Assembly: GCA_013204025.1 (NCBI GenBank)
Contig: JABMOW010000027.1
Span: forward strand, 1 to 36,556
Source: Fidelibacterota bacterium
Lineage (GTDB): Bacteria > Fidelibacterota > Marinisomatia > SCGC-AAA003-L08 > JACNLC01
DNA: 36,556 bases
Direction: 5' to 3'
Both the position numbers and the translations under genes were made by a program. How positions within the stretch are numbered: the first letter of the stretch is position 1; the number at the start of each line of letters is the position of its first letter. Below, piece by piece: positions 1-8,545 of the stretch. The notes below the pieces were generated by a model. The model had not been told where the DNA came from. It was given only the letters and a program-made list of their open reading frames with translations, and made no database searches.

Positions 1-224
1 GCTGTAGTTTCTCATATGTACACCTCATTTTTGTCTTTGAGAGATACGGAGATTCTAAGCCAGCTCCGCTGTCTCTACAAACACTCTTTGAGTTGCACTT
101 GGTAGTTGAACTCAGGAATAAAATATTATAAAGAATAAGTAGTTAATAATAATAGATTGAATCGATATAAGAACCTTCATTTCAGAGTCCATTTTCACGG
201 TACGGTTTTGAAAACGTCCGGTAG
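1..224. other. non-coding stretch, no gene recognised
   Basis: No open frame of convincing length or recognisable product is seen on either strand. The stretch is AT-rich in its second half and ends where the left copy of the duplicated marR upstream segment begins. It may be the downstream region of a gene outside the window. Confidence 0.5.
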
Positions 225-490
225 GTTGTATAGCAATATTCTTTAATCCATGTGTCATGGTGGATAAAATCTACAGAAGTGATATAAGATTATACAAGAA
301 AAAGATAGTTTTCAGAACTTAATCTCATAAAACTAATTAAAAGTTTTTTTGTTAATAGTTACCACGTGAACTAAATTATTACCATGAAAACACACCCACA
401 AATTATCCAATGACTTCCATCCAACTAAGTACCGGATTTCTGGTGGTTCGAACGGCCCGCTCCATGAAGAAAAATCTGGACTCCCGGCTT
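225..490 (+). repeat. left copy of 266-bp direct repeat (marR upstream region and 5' end)
   Basis: This segment aligns without gaps to 1590-1855. I count 24 differences by hand over 266 bases, about 91% identity. The repeat contains the non-coding region before marR and the first 27 codons of the gene. The match stops sharply after CTCCCGGCTT in both copies. The block between the copies carries the RhuM-Fic gene on the opposite strand, so the arrangement marks an insertion or a duplication around that gene. Confidence 0.92.
356..373. promoter_or_regulatory. candidate operator half-sites, left copy
   Basis: The sequence TAGTT-N8-AACTA forms matching outer arms of an imperfect palindrome. The same arms occur at 1721-1738 ahead of the intact marR. 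The outer arms are unchanged between copies while the centre differs by two bases. MarR proteins usually bind palindromes of this size near their own promoter, so this is a possible, untested binding site. Confidence 0.3.
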
Positions 491-505
491 CATAAATCAG
501 TGTGA
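410..505 (+). pseudogene. truncated marR fragment (31 codons)
   Basis: The frame starting at the ATG at 410 matches the start of the intact MarR protein at 1775: both begin MTSI and share the stretch STGFLVVRTARSMKKNLDSR. After codon 27 it runs into unrelated sequence (HKSV) and stops at 503-505. The winged-helix DNA-binding region is entirely missing, so this is a remnant left by the duplication, not a working regulator. The few differences from the intact copy within the coding part are partly silent. Confidence 0.85.
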
Positions 506-507
506 TC

Positions 508-1518
508 TTACACAATATTTTTATTGATCAGATTAACAATCACTTTAATGATTGTATCTTTTTCTTCTGGTTTACTTTGAGCAATTAATACCGTAAGTGC
601 AACCAGGGTCGTATCCGGTAGTCGTTTACTTCCATCTTTTCGATATAAGATTTTGTTCTGGTTCAAAAAATAAACAAACAGAGTGGCAGCGATCCGCTTA
701 TTCCCATCTATGAATGAATGATTCTTTGTCACGAAATAAAGCAGATGAGCCGCTTTCTCTTCTATGCTTGGATACGCATCTTTTCCACCTGCGGATTGAT
801 AAATAACTGCAATTGAAGATTTAAAGCTATCGTCCTTTTGCAGACCAAAGATGTCACTCCCACCAAACTGTTTTTTCAGATTTTCTATGATGCGGATGCA
901 TTCTTCAAAATCCAGTTTGTAGTGTTCCTTTTTTGTGGTCTTACTGACGGTCAGTTTATTGAAATCATACTGATCTAAAATATCAAGAGCATAGGCGTAA
1001 TCAGTGACAACTTCAATCATTCCCCTTGCTTGTTCCTGCGTGATTTCATCCAATGCCAACACATTTTCAAGCAGTTTTACTGAATTCTGCAGTTCCTGAT
1101 ACTTTTGAGCCTGAGCCTTGAGCCGTTTTTCATTGATAGTGAATCCTTTGACCAGATGATTTTTTAACACATTGGTAGCCCAGATTCGAAATTGAGTGGC
1201 TATTTTTGAATTGACCCGATAACCGACAGAAATAAATAAATCCAAATTGTAATGTAGTATCTGTCTTTCGATTTTACGGTTACCTTCCAATTGAACTTGT
1301 GCAATTTTTGCACTTGTTGAGTTTCGATCTAACTCTCCGGTGGTATAAATATTGTTTATGTGCTTTGTGATAACGCTGCGGTCTGTTTCAAATAACTGGC
1401 TAATCTGGGTTTGATTTAGCCAAACGGTATCTTCAGTCATTTTTACTTCAACAGTGGGGAGTCCCTTTTTGGGTTTAAATATTTCGATGATATGATGATC
1501 AGACAAGGAAATTTCCAT
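508..1518 (-). CDS. RhuM-family protein with C-terminal Fic/Doc domain
   Basis: This 336-residue protein has an N-terminal RhuM-like region (about residues 10-150, including WLNQTQISQLFETDRSVI and ISVGYRVNSKIATQFRIWA). A C-terminal Fic/Doc domain carries the active-site motif HSFIDGNKR at 267-275. The final Lys-Arg, rather than Gly-Arg, is the Doc-type form; Doc of phage P1 phosphorylates EF-Tu, whereas classic Fic proteins transfer AMP. RhuM itself has no settled function; such fusions are common in mobile or defence-related islands. No Phd-like antitoxin gene is visible beside it. The gene runs opposite to its neighbours and sits exactly between two copies of the marR 5' segment, which points to acquisition by insertion. 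The target and reaction cannot be told from sequence. Confidence 0.9.
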   Translation of the reverse strand: MEISLSDHHIIEIFKPKKGLPTVEVKMTEDTVWLNQTQISQLFETDRSVITKHINNIYTTGELDRNSTSAKIAQVQLEGNRKIERQILHYNLDLFISVGYRVNSKIATQFRIWATNVLKNHLVKGFTINEKRLKAQAQKYQELQNSVKLLENVLALDEITQEQARGMIEVVTDYAYALDILDQYDFNKLTVSKTTKKEHYKLDFEECIRIIENLKKQFGGSDIFGLQKDDSFKSSIAVIYQSAGGKDAYPSIEEKAAHLLYFVTKNHSFIDGNKRIAATLFVYFLNQNKILYRKDGSKRLPDTTLVALTVLIAQSKPEEKDTIIKVIVNLINKNIV

Positions 1519-1589
1519 TCTCGAGTTTATACATCATGGTAGTTCAATTTGTATGATTTTAAAGATAATAATTTGATCATTCCAAACGT

Positions 1590-1855
1590 GTTGTATAGCA
1601 AAATTCTGAAATTCTATTGTCATGGTGGATAAAATCTACAGAAGCGATATAAGATTATACAAGAAAAAGATAGTTTTAAGCACTTAATCTGGTAAAAGAA
1701 ATTAAAAGTTTTTTTGTTAATAGTTGCCATGTGAACTAAATTATTGCCATGAAAACACACCCACAAATTATCCAATGACTTCCATCGAACACTCTACCGG
1801 ATTTCTGGTGGTTCGAACTGCCCGCTCCATGAAAAAAAATCTGGACTCCCGGCTT
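1590..1855 (+). repeat. right copy of 266-bp direct repeat, contains intact marR start
   Basis: This is the partner of 225-490, and here the repeat continues into the complete marR gene. The non-coding part, for example the run from 1621 to 1676, is nearly unchanged between copies. It probably holds the promoter of the aromatic-degradation operon, although no clear -35/-10 pair was recognised. Confidence 0.92.
1721..1738. promoter_or_regulatory. candidate MarR operator
   Basis: TAGTT-GC-CATG-TG-AACTA is an imperfect palindrome (14 of 18 bases symmetric) whose 3' end lies 36 bases before the marR ATG at 1775. It lies where an autoregulatory MarR site would be expected, and its outer arms are kept in the left repeat copy. 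Binding is inferred only. Confidence 0.35.
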
Positions 1856-2215
1856 TCAGAATTGGGTATCACATCCTCGCAGGCACATGTGCTCAGTACG
1901 CTTAATCAGGAGGACGGACTTCCGTTATCATCCATCGGTAAAAAAGTATTTCTGGATAAACCTGCTATCACCGGTCTTGCCGACAGGCTTGAAAAAGACG
2001 GACTGGTAGAACGACGCCGAACGCCTATAGATCGGCGGGTGATCCGGCTATTTCTCACGTCAAAAGGGAAAGCGGTGATTACGCATTATGAAACGGTGAT
2101 CCAGGAAATTGACAATGATATTGTGAGTGCTTTATCTACCGATGAATTAAGTGAATTTCGAAATATTTTAAACAAAGTATGGCAAAACAATAATGAACCC
2201 ACTCTCGCTAAATAA
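1775..2215 (+). CDS. MarR-family transcriptional regulator
   Basis: This 147-residue winged-helix regulator has the usual length for MarR proteins. The helix-turn-helix lies at about residues 55-80 (DKPAITGLADRLEKDGLVER) and is followed by the wing, RRTPIDRRVIRLFLTSKG. The ATG at 1775 is chosen because an upstream TTG at 1724 would add 17 residues without similarity to the family. Its last 23 bases overlap bcrC, so the regulator is probably translated with the first catabolic gene. MarR proteins control benzoate pathways elsewhere (BadR in Rhodopseudomonas palustris). By context this one probably senses an aromatic acid or its CoA thioester and regulates the operon that starts with it; the ligand is unknown. 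Confidence 0.9.
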   Translation: MTSIEHSTGFLVVRTARSMKKNLDSRLSELGITSSQAHVLSTLNQEDGLPLSSIGKKVFLDKPAITGLADRLEKDGLVERRRTPIDRRVIRLFLTSKGKAVITHYETVIQEIDNDIVSALSTDELSEFRNILNKVWQNNNEPTLAK

Positions 2216-3371
2216 TTACAAACAGGGAATCGAACTCGCTTCGGGCATGTTTAATGATCTGGCATTTGGCTATGCCACACAGTGGAAAGCACTCCACCCG
2301 GATCGGAGAATTATCGGCTACATGCCCATTTATATCCCTCGTGAAATTTTTCATGCACACCAAATTCTGCCAGTGGGGCTATTCGGCGCCGGTGACCGGA
2401 TACCTGTGGTCAGGGGGGATGCATTCTTTCAATCGTACATTTGCCACATCCCCAGAACGGTCATTGAATGTGCGTTGAACGGCAATTACGACCATTTTGA
2501 CGGATATATCTTTCCCGCGATCTGTGATGTGATCCGAAATCTCTCTGGTATTTTCCGAGTCAACTTTAAGGATAAATACATCAAGTATCTGGATTTCCCA
2601 CAGAATTTCAGCGCGGATATCGGCGGTGTGTTTTATCGGACGGAATTGGACAGATTATCCTCTGATGTAGGCAAATTGAACGGGACCACTGCCACGGTAG
2701 AATCTCTCAATCACGCCATCACATTATACAATACCAATCGACATTTGTTGAGAGCACTGGATGACTTCCGAATGGAAAGTCCGCACATCATTTCGGCGGT
2801 GGACTATTACCTGATCCGACGCGCAGGTGCGGTTTTAACCATCGAGGATTATAATCAGTTTTTACAATCAATGACTGACTTTGCCAAAACAATCGTGAAA
2901 GAACCCGAGGATAAAATCCGGGTTGTTGTATCCGGCGCTTTTTGTGAACAACCTCCGTTGGGTCTCATCAAAACGATTGAAAATGCGGGATGCTACATCG
3001 TTGATGACGATTTCCAACTGGGGCAGATATGGCTGACAAAGGATATCCCCGACGACACAGACGATCCCATGGGTGCTTTGGTGGATGCCTACCTGAATGA
3101 CAGTATCCATTCATCCGCCGTGTTTGAAGGGGACCGACCCAAAGGAGACCAGCTTGCGAAACAGGTGAGAGACCGAAATGCGGATGGCGTTATTTTCTGC
3201 GCACCCAGTTTCTGCGATCCGGCATTGCTTGACCGCCCATTGCTGGAAAGAGCCATGGACAAACACCATATCCGACATTCTGGATTTCAGTACCACGAAA
3301 ATCTGGGGCAGTTTCATGTAATCAAAGAACAAGCGGGAACCTTCGCTGATATGATAAAATTATGGGAGTAA
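2193..3371 (+). CDS. bcrC: benzoyl-CoA reductase, class I, subunit C
   Basis: This 392-residue protein is the gamma subunit of ATP-dependent benzoyl-CoA reductase. It forms the substrate-reducing module with BcrB in the cytoplasm and belongs to the 2-hydroxyacyl-CoA dehydratase HgdB-like family. Cysteines at 84 (SYIC), 111 (PAIC) and 341 (PSFC) are spaced as the three cluster ligands of the family. Length and gene order (C-B-A-D) match the Thauera aromatica type, whose BcrC is about 44 kDa. The enzyme dearomatises benzoyl-CoA to cyclohexa-1,5-diene-1-carbonyl-CoA at the cost of ATP. The start overlaps the end of marR by 23 bases, and the stop is 2 bases before the preferred bcrB start. Confidence 0.93.
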   Translation: MNPLSLNNYKQGIELASGMFNDLAFGYATQWKALHPDRRIIGYMPIYIPREIFHAHQILPVGLFGAGDRIPVVRGDAFFQSYICHIPRTVIECALNGNYDHFDGYIFPAICDVIRNLSGIFRVNFKDKYIKYLDFPQNFSADIGGVFYRTELDRLSSDVGKLNGTTATVESLNHAITLYNTNRHLLRALDDFRMESPHIISAVDYYLIRRAGAVLTIEDYNQFLQSMTDFAKTIVKEPEDKIRVVVSGAFCEQPPLGLIKTIENAGCYIVDDDFQLGQIWLTKDIPDDTDDPMGALVDAYLNDSIHSSAVFEGDRPKGDQLAKQVRDRNADGVIFCAPSFCDPALLDRPLLERAMDKHHIRHSGFQYHENLGQFHVIKEQAGTFADMIKLWE

Positions 3372-3373
3372 AG

Positions 3374-4678
3374 ATGGACGTCCAAAAAGAGAACAGCATG
3401 CTGAAACAGAAACAGATGCTTGCAGGACATTTTATGGATCTGGCCACCGCCAAAGAAAGCGGTAAGAAAGTAGTGTACACTTTTGTCCCCGGCAATCTGT
3501 CTGAACTAATTTATACCTTCGATATGCTTCCGGTGTACCCGGAGATCAATTCACTCCAGTCCGGGATGCGGAAGAAATCAGGCGACTACATCCGCGATGC
3601 CGAGGATATGGGATATTCAGAGGACGTTTGCTCTTATGTGAAATGCGATATCGGCATGATGCTTCAAGGTAACATTGGTCCCACAGGTCAAAAATTACCG
3701 GATCCCGACCTACTCCTGCTCAGCTACACGGGCTGTTTTGTATTCATGAAATGGTTCGAAAATCTGAAGCAGCTTTACCCCAATTCCGAAGTCGCCATGC
3801 TCCACATTCCATATCAGGAAGCCGGCGTCATCGAACCCTCTGCCGTCCAATATATCAAGGATCAGCTGGAAAAAGAAGTGATCCCCAAAATGGAAAAGGT
3901 GAGTGGGAAAAAATTTGACGTTAAAAAACTCCAAAAGAAACTTGAACTCTCTGGGCAGGCTGAAGACCTCCTCATCGACGTCTTTGATTCTGCCCGCCAT
4001 CGACCGTCACCCATTGATGCCTATTTCGGCGGAGTCTATTATATTGGTCCCATTTTCACCGCTTTCCGAGGCAGCGAAGATTGCGTCGAATATTATCAGG
4101 AACTCAAAAAAGAAGTGGATTACCGGGTAAAACATAAACTGGGTCCCGTGACTCCCGAAGGCGTAATGAAAGAAGAAAAGGCCAGACTGGTAGTGGAAGG
4201 TCCGCCTAACTGGACTCACTTCAGAAATTTCTGGAAGATCTTCTACGATCTGGGGTCTGTATTTGTTGGGTCCACTTACACCCGTGTCGGTGGCGTGTAT
4301 GACGATGGATTCAGACATTCACCCATAGATCCCCTGGGCAATCTCGCTAAATACTGTCTTGGCTGTTATACCAACCGGAACATCCCACAACGGATCGACC
4401 TGTTAGAATCATTCATCACCAAATATCATGCAGATGGTCTGTTGGTAAATTCCATTAAAAGCTGCAATTCATTTTCCGCAGGTCAATTAGTGATGATGCG
4501 AGAACTGGAGCAGAAATTAGGTATCCCCGTGGGCTTCATCGAAACCGATCTGGTTGACCCTCGGTATTATTCTTATTCAAATATCAAAAACCGACTGGAT
4601 TCATTCTTTCAAATGCTGGAACAGCGGCAATCGGTTAAAGTATCCGATGAAATCCTGTCTGATGATGTACTGGCTTAA
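3374..4678 (+). CDS. bcrB: benzoyl-CoA reductase, class I, subunit B
   Basis: This is the beta subunit and partner of BcrC in the catalytic half of the enzyme. From the ATG at 3374 it has 434 residues; this start follows a good ribosome site (GGGAG, 5-base gap), while an alternative ATG at 3362 would overlap bcrC. Likely cluster cysteines are C86 (EDVCSYVKC), C121 (YTGC) and C364 (IKSC), the pattern shared with HgdB-type dehydratases. The stretch HSPIDPLGNLAKYCLGCYTN is a further Cys-bearing region. The size fits the 48-kDa Thauera subunit. The electron donor would be the BcrAD activase, which is supplied by reduced ferredoxin; no ferredoxin gene is nearby. Confidence 0.93.
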   Translation: MDVQKENSMLKQKQMLAGHFMDLATAKESGKKVVYTFVPGNLSELIYTFDMLPVYPEINSLQSGMRKKSGDYIRDAEDMGYSEDVCSYVKCDIGMMLQGNIGPTGQKLPDPDLLLLSYTGCFVFMKWFENLKQLYPNSEVAMLHIPYQEAGVIEPSAVQYIKDQLEKEVIPKMEKVSGKKFDVKKLQKKLELSGQAEDLLIDVFDSARHRPSPIDAYFGGVYYIGPIFTAFRGSEDCVEYYQELKKEVDYRVKHKLGPVTPEGVMKEEKARLVVEGPPNWTHFRNFWKIFYDLGSVFVGSTYTRVGGVYDDGFRHSPIDPLGNLAKYCLGCYTNRNIPQRIDLLESFITKYHADGLLVNSIKSCNSFSAGQLVMMRELEQKLGIPVGFIETDLVDPRYYSYSNIKNRLDSFFQMLEQRQSVKVSDEILSDDVLA

Positions 4679-4713
4679 ATTTAACAAACGTCCTTCCCAA
4701 AGGAGCAATTGAA

Positions 4714-6006
4714 ATGAAATTATATCTTGGTATCGATCTGGGGTCAACCACGTCTAAAGCGGTGATCATCGATGAACATGAACACATTATCGGACGCGGG
4801 ATCACCAATACCCGGTCGGATTATCGTGTCGCCGCAGATATCGCACGGATGGAAGCAGAGTTCAACTCACGATTCACAATGTTGCATCGGAAATTGAAAA
4901 GTGAAACCAACGGCGAAATTGACTGGACTGAATTCTTTTCTCACCTTCAGGACCGGTTCCATTTTCTGCAATTCAGAGAACGATTCTATAAATTGGTGGA
5001 TGCCATCAAATCAACGCTCTCGTCTGTTGAAAATATTGACCACCGGACCCGTATGCAGCCCATCATCGATAATATGCCTGACAGAATTCTTTCCGTCATC
5101 CGCGATCGGTTTTTCAGTGGTGAGGTATCCAACACATCCGATTTCTTCCGGGATCTGTTCAGCAGCGCATATATGAACGAAATCGAAGGTAAGGATAAGG
5201 GAGTTTATGATCAGCTCGTGGCGATTTACGATCGGGCGATTAATCCCATTGAAAATGAAAACATTAAATTTGACTTCGGACAATTGCTCACAGAAGCGTT
5301 GGTCATGATGCCGGACAATTTTAAGTTGAATCACCAATTGGTAAAAAGCCATTTGGAAGTCGTCGCAAAAGAATCTCTTGAACCCACCGATTATGTGGGA
5401 ACCGGCTATGGACGTCAGTTACTGCCATTTGAAGAAAAACACATCAAGTCGGAAATCCTCTGCCATGCCATGGGTGCCCATGCATACTTTCCCAATACTC
5501 GAACCGTTTTGGATATTGGCGGGCAAGACACAAAGGCGATTCAGGTGGATAAACATGGATTCGTCACCAGTTTTCAGATGAACGATCGATGTGCCGCGGG
5601 ATGTGGCAGGTACCTGGGATATATTGCCGACGAGATGAGCATCTCCGTTAGCGAATTAGGTCCGCTGGCCATGAACGCGGAATATGAAGCCAATATCTGC
5701 AGTACCTGTACCGTTTTTGCAGGCGCCGAACTTCGGGAATATCTAAACCTGGGGGAGAAGAAAGAAAATATTTTAGCAGGACTTCATTTAGCCATTGTCC
5801 AACGGGCGTTCGCATTGCTTGCACGATCCGGTGGGGTATTTAATGAATTTACATTTACCGGGGGAGTCGCCCGAAATACCGCAGTGGTGAAATATGTGAA
5901 GCAGTTAGTCATTCAGAATTATGGTGAAATGAATATCAATTGTCACGTTGACTCAATCTTCATGGGCGCCCTCGGTGGTGCTCTCTTTAGCGCAAGGAGA
6001 AAGTGA
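4714..6006 (+). CDS. bcrA: benzoyl-CoA reductase, class I, ATPase subunit A
   Basis: This is the alpha subunit of the ATP-hydrolysing electron activase (BadF/BadG/BcrA/BcrD family, ASKHA fold), 430 residues. The phosphate-binding loop is GIDLGSTTSK at residues 6-15, followed by the long family-specific insertion (about 40-220), GTGYGRQLLPF near 229, and DIGGQDTK at 267-274. The [4Fe-4S] bridging cysteines are C293 (MNDRCAAGCGR) and C332 (CSTCTVFAG). With BcrD it passes electrons one at a time to the BcrBC module, coupled to ATP hydrolysis. A strong ribosome site (AAAGGAG) precedes the ATG. The stop overlaps the bcrD start by one base (TGATG), so the two subunits are probably translationally coupled. 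Confidence 0.94.
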   Translation: MKLYLGIDLGSTTSKAVIIDEHEHIIGRGITNTRSDYRVAADIARMEAEFNSRFTMLHRKLKSETNGEIDWTEFFSHLQDRFHFLQFRERFYKLVDAIKSTLSSVENIDHRTRMQPIIDNMPDRILSVIRDRFFSGEVSNTSDFFRDLFSSAYMNEIEGKDKGVYDQLVAIYDRAINPIENENIKFDFGQLLTEALVMMPDNFKLNHQLVKSHLEVVAKESLEPTDYVGTGYGRQLLPFEEKHIKSEILCHAMGAHAYFPNTRTVLDIGGQDTKAIQVDKHGFVTSFQMNDRCAAGCGRYLGYIADEMSISVSELGPLAMNAEYEANICSTCTVFAGAELREYLNLGEKKENILAGLHLAIVQRAFALLARSGGVFNEFTFTGGVARNTAVVKYVKQLVIQNYGEMNINCHVDSIFMGALGGALFSARRK

Positions 6007-6830
6007 TGAATTCCAATTACACGCTGGGTATTGATGTGGGTAGCAGTTTTATCAAACTCGCATTAATTGATTATCAGGATCAATCCTCAATAAAAGATAT
6101 TCTGGTGGAAAAGATACGGAAACGGAATCCCACTGTGGTGATCGATAATGCCGTAAGTACAATTCTTGAGAGAAATGAAATTAAGTATGAGGATATCCTT
6201 TACGTGGCATCAACCGGTGAGGGAGAGCTGGTGACTCGAAAACGAGGACATTTTTATAGTATGACCACCCATGCGCGTGGTGTGTTCCATCATCATCCCG
6301 ATGCTAAAACCGTGGTAGACCTGGGCGCCCTGTATTCGAGAGTGATTACCCTTGAAAGCAGTGCTCGCGTGAAAAATTATGCTATGACCGGGCAGTGTGC
6401 CTCCGGTTCCGGGCAGTTTCTGGAAAATATTACCCGATACCTGGGAGTTACTATCAGCGAGGTTGGACCCTTATCATTGAAATCCACCGATCCGGCAAAA
6501 ACCAGCGGGATATGTGCGGTACTTGCAGAAACCGATGTCATCAACATGGTAGCACAAGGGATTCCCACATCGGATATTATCAAAGGAATTCATCTATCCA
6601 TTGCCCGCAGAATTGTGATGCTGTTGCGAAAATTGAAGGTGGAATCACCCGTTTACCTCACAGGCGGAATGGCGCTTGATGAGGGATTGACAGAGGCGAT
6701 TCGTGAACTCGGCAGCGAACGAAATATGAATCTGAAAGTGCATTCGTCCACGGATAACATTGCTACCGGTGCGATAGGTGCCGCGCTTTGGGGTGGGTTC
6801 CGTCATTTCAAACTCTTGGAAAAGAACTAA
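6006..6830 (+). CDS. bcrD: benzoyl-CoA reductase, class I, ATPase subunit D
   Basis: This is the delta subunit of the activase, 274 residues, matching the roughly 30-kDa family size. It shows GIDVGSSFIK at 8-17, STGEGE near 69, and the two [4Fe-4S] cysteines C131 (MTGQCASGSGQ) and C170 (SGICAVLAE). The usual DIGGQD motif is DLGALY here, as is typical for BcrD proteins, so the change is not a defect. The ATG at 6006 is preferred over the GTG at 6003 because of the spacing from AGGAG at 5994. It forms a heterodimer with BcrA that shares one cluster. The next gene begins 5 bases after the stop. Confidence 0.92.
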   Translation: MNSNYTLGIDVGSSFIKLALIDYQDQSSIKDILVEKIRKRNPTVVIDNAVSTILERNEIKYEDILYVASTGEGELVTRKRGHFYSMTTHARGVFHHHPDAKTVVDLGALYSRVITLESSARVKNYAMTGQCASGSGQFLENITRYLGVTISEVGPLSLKSTDPAKTSGICAVLAETDVINMVAQGIPTSDIIKGIHLSIARRIVMLLRKLKVESPVYLTGGMALDEGLTEAIRELGSERNMNLKVHSSTDNIATGAIGAALWGGFRHFKLLEKN

Positions 6831-6835
6831 TAAGT

Positions 6836-8542
6836 ATGATCTACTCAAGTCCAATTTCACTTCCTGATTATCCATCTAACCTTGCGGTCATGTTGAATGA
6901 AATGCGTGATCGATTACCGCACCAGGCAGTATATCAGGAGAGAAAAACCGACACATATTTACCCGTCACATGGACTGTCTTTCATCAGGAAATTTGCGCA
7001 CTACAAGCTGGACTGCAATCTCTGTCATTGTCTAAAGGTGACCGAGTAGCGATTCTGTCCCGAAATTGCAGAGAAATGCTGGAAATCGAACTTGCAGTCA
7101 TGTCAATGGGAGCCATCAGTGTCCCCATCTTTGCCGGATACCCATGTGAACAGGCAAATCGGTTGATTGAATATTGCGATCCCAAGATAGTGGTTGTCGC
7201 TGATCAAAATCAATTTGATAAGATTGATAATCCGGGCAGATATTCGACAATCATCCATTTCACGCCTATAAAATCTGACAAAGATACCAAAACCATTTCT
7301 TTCGAGCACCTCGTTTCCACGACAAACCATTCGGAAATTCTGGGATTGGATCTTGCTCCTCAAACGACCACGTTGATGATGTACACTTCTGGCACCATGG
7401 GAATACCCAAATGTGTTCAGTTGACGCATCAAAACATCCTTTCACAGCAAGCGGCGATGAAAGTGCTTTGGAAGTTAGACCATCACGATCGGTTTTTATC
7501 TTTCCTTCCATGGCATCACAGTTTTGGTGGGATATTTGAAAAATTTGCGGCCATCACCAGCGGTGCCACTCTGTCCCTGGAGCATAGTTATGGTAAAAAC
7601 ATTGACCTGCTTTTGGATAATTGGGATAAAGTACGTCCTACCGTCTTTTTCAGTGTCCCCAGGATTTATCAGGAAATTACTTCAAGACTGGCACAGGATT
7701 CGAAATTAGAAGAAATGATCTTTCATTCTGAACTTCGATTCATTTTTACAGCCGCAGCGCCCTTGCCCAGAAATATATCTGATATCTTTCAGTCACACGG
7801 GACCCCCATCATTGAAGGATGGGGATTAACGGAAACCTCTCCATGCTGTACGATAACCGATCCAAAAGAGAAACGGCTTCCGGGTATCGTGGGGAAACCC
7901 ATCCCGGGCGTATCAATCTCTCTGGCAGACGATGGTGAAATCCGTATTAAAGGTCCCAACGTCATGCAAGGATATTACAAAAACGATAAATCTAACGAAG
8001 CTGCGTTTACCGACGATGGATGGTTTAATACCGGTGATGTGGGCGAGTTCACGGATATCGGACTTCGACTCATTTCGCGCAAAGACCGGATATTTAAACT
8101 GACGAATGCAGAAAAAGTAGTGCCGACAGAAATTGAAAACCTGATCACAAAAGATTGCTCCTATCTGTCTCATGCGTATGTTGTAGGTAGCGGTAAAGAT
8201 CATCCCGTGGCACTGTTATTTCCCAATAAATCACTATTTTCAAATTTACCGAAAGTGTCTCAATTGAAATCCGGATGCGTTTGTCCGAGAAATCTGCAGG
8301 ATTTTTCATCCTGTCTCACCAATTGTCTTCATTTGCTGAATGGAGATATGGATATCAAATTCAACCGGGTTAAAAAAGCCATGCTCATCGATCGGGAGTT
8401 AAGTATTGAGAATGAGGAATTAACACCTTCTATGAAGCTGGCTCCTAATGTTGTGGGCAAAGTGTTTAAAGCAAATATCGAGTATCTGTACGGTTCCGAT
8501 GGAATCATCTCTGATACCGTTTACGTATTAAATCTGGAGTAA
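6836..8542 (+). CDS. AMP-forming acyl-CoA ligase, long-chain type
   Basis: This 568-residue adenylate-forming ligase makes a CoA thioester from a carboxylic acid, ATP and CoA. Motifs are YTSGTMGIPK (183-192), GWGLTE (328-333), TGD (399-401), RKDR (415-418) and a candidate catalytic lysine K534 in ELTPSMKL. The C-terminal motif ELTPSMKL with a following PNVV is the form seen in long-chain acyl-CoA synthetases (FadD15-like), not the PSGKI form of classic benzoate-CoA ligases. By position it should activate the substrate of the cluster: benzoate, 4-hydroxybenzoate, a cyclic acid or a 2-hydroxy acid. It is the only ligase in the window. An upstream in-frame TTG at 6788 lies inside bcrD and is not favoured. 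Confidence 0.87.
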   Translation: MIYSSPISLPDYPSNLAVMLNEMRDRLPHQAVYQERKTDTYLPVTWTVFHQEICALQAGLQSLSLSKGDRVAILSRNCREMLEIELAVMSMGAISVPIFAGYPCEQANRLIEYCDPKIVVVADQNQFDKIDNPGRYSTIIHFTPIKSDKDTKTISFEHLVSTTNHSEILGLDLAPQTTTLMMYTSGTMGIPKCVQLTHQNILSQQAAMKVLWKLDHHDRFLSFLPWHHSFGGIFEKFAAITSGATLSLEHSYGKNIDLLLDNWDKVRPTVFFSVPRIYQEITSRLAQDSKLEEMIFHSELRFIFTAAAPLPRNISDIFQSHGTPIIEGWGLTETSPCCTITDPKEKRLPGIVGKPIPGVSISLADDGEIRIKGPNVMQGYYKNDKSNEAAFTDDGWFNTGDVGEFTDIGLRLISRKDRIFKLTNAEKVVPTEIENLITKDCSYLSHAYVVGSGKDHPVALLFPNKSLFSNLPKVSQLKSGCVCPRNLQDFSSCLTNCLHLLNGDMDIKFNRVKKAMLIDRELSIENEELTPSMKLAPNVVGKVFKANIEYLYGSDGIISDTVYVLNLE

Positions 8543-8545
8543 CTC

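Noticed and set aside
333-515. 60-residue minus-strand open frame before the RhuM-Fic gene
   Set aside because: It lies within the duplicated marR upstream region, antisense to the marR fragment, has no recognisable product and no ribosome site.
6003-6830. BcrD as a defective ATPase because DIGGQD reads DLGALY
   Set aside because: BcrD-type subunits normally differ from the DIGGQD form at this place, and both cluster cysteines are present.
6788-6835. Longer N-terminus for the acyl-CoA ligase from a TTG
   Set aside because: The extra 16 residues lie inside bcrD and do not resemble ligase N-termini; the ATG at 6836 follows the bcrD stop by 5 bases.
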